The notes under the pieces: generated by a model
Databases searched by the model: none
Told to the model about the DNA's origin: nothing
What the model saw: only the letters and a program-made list of their open reading frames with translations
From: an uncultured Shewanella sp.
Lineage (GTDB): Bacteria; Pseudomonadota; Gammaproteobacteria; Enterobacterales; Shewanellaceae
Length of the DNA: 64,000 nt
Assembly (NCBI RefSeq): GCF_947501665.1
Contig: NZ_CANMWS010000025.1
Span: 1-64,000 of the forward strand
Direction of reading: 5' to 3'
Shown here: positions 58,875-64,000 of the stretch, in pieces
How positions within the stretch are numbered: the first letter of the stretch is position 1
Layout of the letters: every line of letters begins with the position of its first letter
Made by a program: the position numbers and the translations under genes

Positions 58875-60065
58875 ATGAGTACCGTACAAGCAAATTCAGA
58901 TATTGTGATTGTGGCAGCAAAACGCACCCCCATGGGGGGATTTCAAAGTGGCTTATCCAGTATTGCAGCGCCTAATCTGGCGAGCACGGCAATTCAAGAT
59001 ATGATGATACAAACCTCGGTTAACCCAGAACAAATCGATGAAGTATTAATGGGTTGCGTGTTACCCGCAGGTCTAGGACAAGCACCTGCTCGTCAAGCTG
59101 CATTAGGGGCAAAATTGCCTTTATCTGTTGGGGCAACCACGCTGAATAAAGTGTGTGGGTCTGGCATGAAAGCGGTCATGTTAGCGCATGATTTAATTAA
59201 AGCAGGCAGCGCCGATATCATTATTGCTGGTGGTATGGAGAGTATGAGCCAAGCGCCTTACTTACTTGATAAAGCCCGCAGTGGAATGCGTATGGGTCAC
59301 GGTAAAGTATTAGATCATATGTTTCTTGATGGTTTAGAAGATGCTTATACCGGTGGTGCTATGGGCAGTTTTGCTCAAGCGACGGCTGATGAATTTAATA
59401 TTAGCCGTGAAGCGATGGATGAATTTGCATTAGGCTCGCTTGAAAAAGCCAATTTGGCCATTGAATTAGGCTTATTTAAGCAAGAAATCGCACCGGTCAC
59501 GGTATCCAGTCGTAAAGGCAAGCAGATCGTCGATACTGATGAGCAACCCGGTAATGCCCGTCCTGACAAAATTCCTACTTTACGCCCAGCTTTTGCTAAA
59601 GATGGCACGATTACTGCCGCAAACTCCAGTTCAATTTCTGATGGTGCTGCAGCATTAATGTTGATGTCTCGTGAACAAGCGACTCAACAGGGGTTGGAAG
59701 TGCTTGCCACTATTAAAGGGCATACTACTCATGCACAAGCACCTGCCATGTTTACCACAGCCCCAGTTGGGGCGATGGCTAAATTATTGGATAAAGTGAA
59801 TTGGTCAAAAGAAGATGTGGATTTGTTTGAAATTAATGAAGCCTTTGCCATGGTCACTATGTTGGCGATTTCAGAACTAGGTTTGGATGACACAAAAGTC
59901 AATGTAAACGGTGGAGCATGCGCATTAGGTCATCCTATTGGTTGCTCAGGAGCGCGATTATTAGTCACACTGATTTATGCGTTAAAAGCACGAGGGCTTA
60001 AGCGGGGGGTCGCGTCATTGTGTATCGGTGGAGGAGAAGCAACGGCAATGGCCATTGAAATATAA
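58875..60065 (+). CDS. Acetyl-CoA C-acyltransferase (thiolase)
   Basis: A 396-residue thiolase. The nucleophilic Cys lies in NKVCGSGMKAVML (near residue 93), and the C-terminal active-site segments are GGACALGHPIGCSGARL and VASLCIGGGEATAMAIE. In this operon it should cleave 2-methylacetoacetyl-CoA from isoleucine or acetoacetyl-CoA. GGAG precedes the ATG. It is the first gene of the valine/isoleucine operon behind the LiuR-like site. Confidence 0.92.
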   Translation: MSTVQANSDIVIVAAKRTPMGGFQSGLSSIAAPNLASTAIQDMMIQTSVNPEQIDEVLMGCVLPAGLGQAPARQAALGAKLPLSVGATTLNKVCGSGMKAVMLAHDLIKAGSADIIIAGGMESMSQAPYLLDKARSGMRMGHGKVLDHMFLDGLEDAYTGGAMGSFAQATADEFNISREAMDEFALGSLEKANLAIELGLFKQEIAPVTVSSRKGKQIVDTDEQPGNARPDKIPTLRPAFAKDGTITAANSSSISDGAAALMLMSREQATQQGLEVLATIKGHTTHAQAPAMFTTAPVGAMAKLLDKVNWSKEDVDLFEINEAFAMVTMLAISELGLDDTKVNVNGGACALGHPIGCSGARLLVTLIYALKARGLKRGVASLCIGGGEATAMAIEI

Positions 60066-60076
60066 GTTATTGTCTT

Positions 60077-60100
60077 GCCCAAAAGCCAGTACTTTTGGGC
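60077..60100. terminator. Intercistronic hairpin between thiolase and mmsA
   Basis: GCCCAAAAG and its exact complement flank a six-base loop. There is no T tract, and the genes appear to form one operon, so it more likely tunes mRNA processing or stability. Confidence 0.5.
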
Positions 60101-60154
60101 TGTAAAACGTATTAATGTCAATACTCATTAGCCAGTTCAGTGAAAGGATTGAAA

Positions 60155-61654
60155 ATGACAGTTCAAGTAAAACATTATATTGATGGCCAGTTTGTACTAG
60201 GTCAAGGACACACGCAAATTACAGTGACAAATCCTGCGAATAATCAACCTATAGCAGTGGTGAATGCGGCGACAGAAACTGAAGTTGAAACGGCGATTGA
60301 CAGCGCCAAAAAGGCGTTTAAAAGTTGGAAGGAAGTCCCTGTTTCTGAACGTGCTCGAGTGATGTTGAGATATCAACATCTCTTAAAATTACATCATGAT
60401 GAATTGGCGACGATTTTAGCTCAAGAAACCGGTAAAACCTTTGATGATGCTAAAGGCGATGTTTGGCGCGGCATTGAAGTGGCTGAGCATGCTTGTAATA
60501 TTGCGACACTCATGATGGGGGAGACTGTTGAGAATGTCGCACGCTCTATTGATACCTATAGCTACACTCAACCTTTGGGAGTGTGTGCTGGGATCACGCC
60601 TTTTAATTTCCCTGCCATGATCCCATTATGGATGTTCCCGTTAGCGGTCGCGTGTGGTAATACTTTTGTGCTGAAACCGTCAGAACAAGACCCCATGACA
60701 CCCCAACGATTAGTGGAATTGTTTGAAGAAGCGGGCGCTCCCAAAGGCGTACTGCAACTCATTCATGGGGATAAAACGGCCGTTGATATTTTACTGCGTC
60801 ACCCTGACGTTAAGGCCCTGTCTTTTGTTGGCTCTGTGGCGGTCGGTCAGTATGTGTATCGAACAGGGACAGACAACCTTAAGCGTGTACAAGCTTTTGC
60901 AGGAGCCAAAAATCATTGTGTGATCATGCCTGACGCAAATAAACAACAAGTGATTAATCATTTAGTGGGCGCATCGGTAGGGGCTGCAGGACAACGTTGT
61001 ATGGCGTTATCGGTTGCTGTTTTTGTGGGAGAGGCCAAAAATTGGATCCCTGAGCTCAAAGCGGCGATAGCGAAGGTCAAGCCGGGATTATGGGATGATA
61101 AAGAAGCGGGGTATGGTCCACTGATCAGCCCTGCTGCGAAGAATCGCGTGATTGATTTAATTCGTCAAGGGATTGAAGAAGGAGCGGATTGTTTGCTCGA
61201 TGGACGTGACTTTAGTGTGCCGGGTTTTGAAAGTGGTAACTGGGTTGGACCCACCTTGTTTGATAATGTCACGCAAGAAATGAGTATTTATAAAGAAGAA
61301 ATTTTTGGGCCTGTTTTAGCCTGTATGCATGCCGATTCCCTCGATGCAGCGATTGAGATTGTTAATGCTAGCCCTTATGGGAACGGTACCTCTATTTTTA
61401 CCGCTTGTGGCGCAGCAGCTAGAAAATATCAGCATGAAATTGAAGTTGGGCAAGTGGGTATTAACGTGCCTATTCCGGTGCCGCTGCCTTTCTTTTCATT
61501 TACAGGATGGAAAGGGAGTTTTTATGGTGATCAACATGCTTATGGAAAACAAGCCGTGCGATTTTATACCGAAACAAAAACCATAACGGCTAGGTGGTTT
61601 GAGTCAGACATTGAAACAGCATCGAGTCCTAATATGACCATTGGCTTGAAATAA
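60155..61654 (+). CDS. mmsA: Methylmalonate-semialdehyde dehydrogenase (CoA-acylating)
   Basis: A 499-residue aldehyde dehydrogenase-fold enzyme that converts methylmalonate semialdehyde plus CoA and NAD to propionyl-CoA in valine breakdown. The catalytic Cys is in AAGQRCMALSVAVFVG; the NAD site includes GITPFNFPAMIPLWMFPLA and FVGSVAVG. The C-terminal FSFTGWKGSFYGDQHAYGKQ is characteristic of the CoA-acylating MmsA group. AAAGGA lies six bases before the ATG at 60155; a GTG at 60140 is less likely. Confidence 0.95.
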   Translation: MTVQVKHYIDGQFVLGQGHTQITVTNPANNQPIAVVNAATETEVETAIDSAKKAFKSWKEVPVSERARVMLRYQHLLKLHHDELATILAQETGKTFDDAKGDVWRGIEVAEHACNIATLMMGETVENVARSIDTYSYTQPLGVCAGITPFNFPAMIPLWMFPLAVACGNTFVLKPSEQDPMTPQRLVELFEEAGAPKGVLQLIHGDKTAVDILLRHPDVKALSFVGSVAVGQYVYRTGTDNLKRVQAFAGAKNHCVIMPDANKQQVINHLVGASVGAAGQRCMALSVAVFVGEAKNWIPELKAAIAKVKPGLWDDKEAGYGPLISPAAKNRVIDLIRQGIEEGADCLLDGRDFSVPGFESGNWVGPTLFDNVTQEMSIYKEEIFGPVLACMHADSLDAAIEIVNASPYGNGTSIFTACGAAARKYQHEIEVGQVGINVPIPVPLPFFSFTGWKGSFYGDQHAYGKQAVRFYTETKTITARWFESDIETASSPNMTIGLK

Positions 61655-61699
61655 ATGTTGAGTCTTTAAAAATAATAACAATAAAATCAAAGTAGTACA

Positions 61700-61728
61700 C
61701 CAATAAAATGAATGGATCATTTTATTGG
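61700..61728. terminator. Intercistronic hairpin between mmsA and the acyl-CoA dehydrogenase
   Basis: CCAATAAAATGA and its exact complement flank a five-base loop. As with the hairpin before mmsA, no T tract follows, and the operon seems to continue. Confidence 0.5.
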
Positions 61729-61777
61729 CGCCGTTAACAGCTGTAGATCAAAGTGAAAGTGTGACAGGAGTACCCGA

Positions 61778-62935
61778 ATGAATTTTAACCTTAATGATGA
61801 CCAACGCCAATTTGTCGAATTAGCCGATCAATTTTCTAGAGAAGAACTTGCTCCTTTTGCAGCCCAATGGGATAAAGAGCATCATTTTCCCCGTGACGTG
61901 ATAGAAAAAGCCGGTGAATTAGGCTTTTGTGGCTTATACAGTCCTGAGTCTGAAGGGGGGTTGGGATTGTCTCGTCTTGATTCTGTGCTGATTTTTGAAG
62001 AATTAGCAAAAGGGTGCACATCAACAACGGCCATGTTAACAATCCATAATATGGCGACGTGGATGGTGACCAGTTTTGGCAGTGAGTCATTAAGGCAGCA
62101 ATGGTCAGAATCATTGACCAGTGGCGCGACATTAGCCTCATATTGTTTAACAGAAGCGGGAGCAGGCAGTGATGCTGCCGCGTTAAAAACCAAAGCGGTA
62201 CGAGAGGGGGATGAGTATGTTATTTCTGGAGAAAAAATGTTCATCTCAGGCGCAGGGGCTACGGATTTATTAGTGGTGATGTGCCGTACTGGAGAGCCTG
62301 GAGCAAAAGGAATTTCAGCCATTGCTGTACCGGCCAATGCCGTTGGAGTCAGTTATGGAAAAGCGGAAGATAAAATGGGCTGGAATGCACAGCCAACAGC
62401 GCAAATTGCCTTTGATGAAGTGAGGGTTCCTGTCAGTCATTTATTAGGTGAAGAAGGGCAAGGTTTTACATTTGCAATGAAAGGACTTGATGGCGGGAGA
62501 ATTAATATTGCCACGTGTTCGGTGGGGACAGCCCAAGCTGCTTTAGAGCGAGCGACGACTTATATGCATGAGCGTCAACAATTTGGTAAGCCTTTGGCAG
62601 CATTTCAGGCATTGCAGTTTAAATTGGCGGATATGGCAACGGAATTGGTTGCTGCACGTAATATGGTGCGATTAGCGGCGTTTAAGTTAGATGAAGGTGA
62701 TGTTCAGGCGACAACTTATTGTGCCATGGCTAAGCGTTTTGCAACGGATATTGGCTTTAAAGTGTGTGATAGTGCTTTGCAAATTCATGGTGGCTATGGA
62801 TATATACAAGAATACCCCCTTGAGCGTCATGTTCGTGATGTTCGAGTACATCAAATATTAGAAGGCACCAATGAAATTATGCGCTTAATTATTGCTAGGC
62901 GATTGCTTGATGAGCATGCAGTTAGGGTGATTTAA
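61778..62935 (+). CDS. Acyl-CoA dehydrogenase, probably isobutyryl-CoA dehydrogenase
   Basis: A 385-residue flavoprotein dehydrogenase. FAD-binding and fold motifs are YCLTEAGAGSDAAALKT and FISGAGATDLLVVMCR; the C-terminal IHGGYGYIQEYPLERHVRD ends in LEGTNEIMRLIIAR, whose Glu is the catalytic base of the short-chain branch. Operon position behind mmsA and ahead of the crotonase-fold gene fits isobutyryl- (or 2-methylbutyryl-) CoA oxidation in valine and isoleucine catabolism. GGAG precedes the ATG. Confidence 0.92.
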   Translation: MNFNLNDDQRQFVELADQFSREELAPFAAQWDKEHHFPRDVIEKAGELGFCGLYSPESEGGLGLSRLDSVLIFEELAKGCTSTTAMLTIHNMATWMVTSFGSESLRQQWSESLTSGATLASYCLTEAGAGSDAAALKTKAVREGDEYVISGEKMFISGAGATDLLVVMCRTGEPGAKGISAIAVPANAVGVSYGKAEDKMGWNAQPTAQIAFDEVRVPVSHLLGEEGQGFTFAMKGLDGGRINIATCSVGTAQAALERATTYMHERQQFGKPLAAFQALQFKLADMATELVAARNMVRLAAFKLDEGDVQATTYCAMAKRFATDIGFKVCDSALQIHGGYGYIQEYPLERHVRDVRVHQILEGTNEIMRLIIARRLLDEHAVRVI

Positions 62936-62953
62936 CCATTAAAAAGGCGACAC

Positions 62954-64000
62954 ATGGATCAGGCATTTAAAACAATGAAGGAGAGTAAAGTGGAAGAGGT
63001 ATGTTCAACTGCGGATGTTATTTTTAGTACTTTGCCTACCCAAGATGGGCATTTTATCGGCCGAGTGACACTCAATTGTGAAGCCGCATTGAATGCATTG
63101 AACCTTGATATGGTCAGTGCCATGTTAGCGCAATTGACGCGCTGGAAAAATGATCCTGAATTGGTCTGTATATTGCTTGAAGGGGCGGGTGATAAAGCAT
63201 TTTGTGCAGGTGGTGATGTACGTGCTATTTATCAAGCGGGCATTAAGGCACCCAATGCGATTAACCCTGAAGCATTGCGCTTTTTTGAACAAGAGTATCG
63301 TTTAGACTATTTGCTGCACCGTTTTGAAAAACCCGTTATCATTTGGGGGGATGGCATTGTCATGGGTGGGGGACTTGGTTTAATGATGGGCGGCAGTCAT
63401 CGTATTGTGACAGAGCGTTCACGTATTGCGATGCCAGAAGTGACCATCGGACTTTACCCAGATGTCGGGGGGAGTTATTTTCTCAATCGAATGCCTGGTA
63501 AAATAGGCCTTTTCTTAGGCATGACAGCTTATCATATGAATGATGCTGATGCGCGGTATGTCAATATTGCCACTCATTGCCTAGCAAGCCAAGATAAAGC
63601 CACTATGCTTGATGCTCTTCAGGCGCTGCAATGGCAACAAACAAATAGCACTCAGCATCACTCTATGTTGAATACTTTTTTTGAACATTACCAAACTCCT
63701 GTGAATAAACTCAGTCGATTACAGCAACATCAAGACATGATTGATTCGCTAATGGCGGGCAGTCTAGATGAGATAGTTAACCGTGTAAAACAGCTTGATA
63801 CTGAAGCGCAATGGCTACAAAGGGCTATCCAATCCCTTTTAAAAGGGAGCCCCCTCAGTTGGTGTTTGATTTATGCCCAGTCGCAGTTAAGTGAGAAGTT
63901 GACTTTGGCCGATATTTTTCAATTTGAATTAGGTTTAAGTGTTAATTGCAGTGCATATGGCGATTTCAAAGAAGGTGTTCGAGCGTTATTAATTGACAAA
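62954..64000 (+). CDS. Enoyl-CoA hydratase/isomerase family, 3-hydroxyisobutyryl-CoA hydrolase type (3' end outside window)
   Basis: The frame is open from 62954 to the end of the window (349 codons). Crotonase-fold motifs are AGDKAFCAGGDVRAIYQAG and GIVMGGGLGLMMGGSHRI; ALPEVTIGLYPDVGGSYFLN-like text (here MPEVTIGLYPDVGGSYFLNR) marks the 3-hydroxyisobutyryl-CoA hydrolase group. It releases free 3-hydroxyisobutyrate in valine degradation. The start is either this ATG, with AAGG upstream, or a GTG at 62990 six bases after AAGGAG. The gene continues the thiolase-mmsA-dehydrogenase operon. Confidence 0.88.
   Translation, partial: MDQAFKTMKESKVEEVCSTADVIFSTLPTQDGHFIGRVTLNCEAALNALNLDMVSAMLAQLTRWKNDPELVCILLEGAGDKAFCAGGDVRAIYQAGIKAPNAINPEALRFFEQEYRLDYLLHRFEKPVIIWGDGIVMGGGLGLMMGGSHRIVTERSRIAMPEVTIGLYPDVGGSYFLNRMPGKIGLFLGMTAYHMNDADARYVNIATHCLASQDKATMLDALQALQWQQTNSTQHHSMLNTFFEHYQTPVNKLSRLQQHQDMIDSLMAGSLDEIVNRVKQLDTEAQWLQRAIQSLLKGSPLSWCLIYAQSQLSEKLTLADIFQFELGLSVNCSAYGDFKEGVRALLIDK

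Noticed and set aside
1..64000. CRISPR array, prophage or integron
   Set aside because: No regularly spaced repeats, phage structural genes, integrases or attC-like sites were seen.

Overview
The window looks like a chromosomal segment of a low-GC marine gammaproteobacterium, most probably Shewanella or a close Alteromonadales relative (an inference from gene content and order). Supporting blocks are mltD-gloB-yafS-LysR-rnhA/dnaQ-TIGR03503-tRNA-Asp, DUF2066-hda, recC-recB-recD, DUF47-pit, and a valine/isoleucine catabolic operon (thiolase, mmsA, acyl-CoA dehydrogenase, hydroxyisobutyryl-CoA hydrolase type) behind a LiuR-like palindrome.

Layout. 1-480: the 3' end of a 5S rRNA with its terminator, then a decayed IS630-type transposase tail. 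0.5-5.3 kb: chrA, an Old Yellow Enzyme and its TetR-type regulator with matching operators, and an HxlR-type regulator facing a yciI-like gene that is split after codon 4 by a ~266-bp MITE. 5.4-11 kb: slt, rmuC, msrPQ. 11.4-14.9 kb: a coiled-coil protein, an RraA-like protein, AsmA and a BsuPI-type lipoprotein. 14.9-22.3 kb: the conserved housekeeping block ending in two tRNA-Asp genes, followed by a tRNA-Asp relic with its own terminator. 22.8-28.1 kb: an AT-rich accessory island with a secreted XaxA/YaxA-like alpha-pore-forming protein, a large secreted helical protein downstream of it, and a LysR regulator. 28.5-31.8 kb: a NhaC-type antiporter, a cupin-like protein and a divergent LysR. 31.8-35.7 kb: pit/DUF47, an RpiB-like isomerase and ddl. 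35.9-45.4 kb: recCBD. 45.9-49.9 kb: a TonB-C-like lipoprotein, a secreted EEP hydrolase, DUF2066 and hda. 50-56.6 kb: accessory genes, including an HExxH lipoprotein, small membrane proteins and a three-gene operon encoding a protein with four Gly-Trp-x-Pro-Pro repeats, a multi-spanning membrane protein and an XRE-type regulator. 57-58.1 kb: an SDR flanked by MITE copies. 58.9-64 kb: the branched-chain amino acid degradation operon, cut by the window end.

Two families of dispersed non-autonomous repeats run through the intergenic spaces. The first is a MITE with GGGGCTGTTGA ends (four full or partial copies). The second has CCTGAACTCAGGTTAATGAGTG ends in spirit (core CTGAACTCAGG plus TAATGAGTG) and appears six times, four of them as two inverted pairs. 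The most novel loci are the two-gene pore-forming-toxin-like island and the Gly-Trp-Pro-Pro repeat operon.
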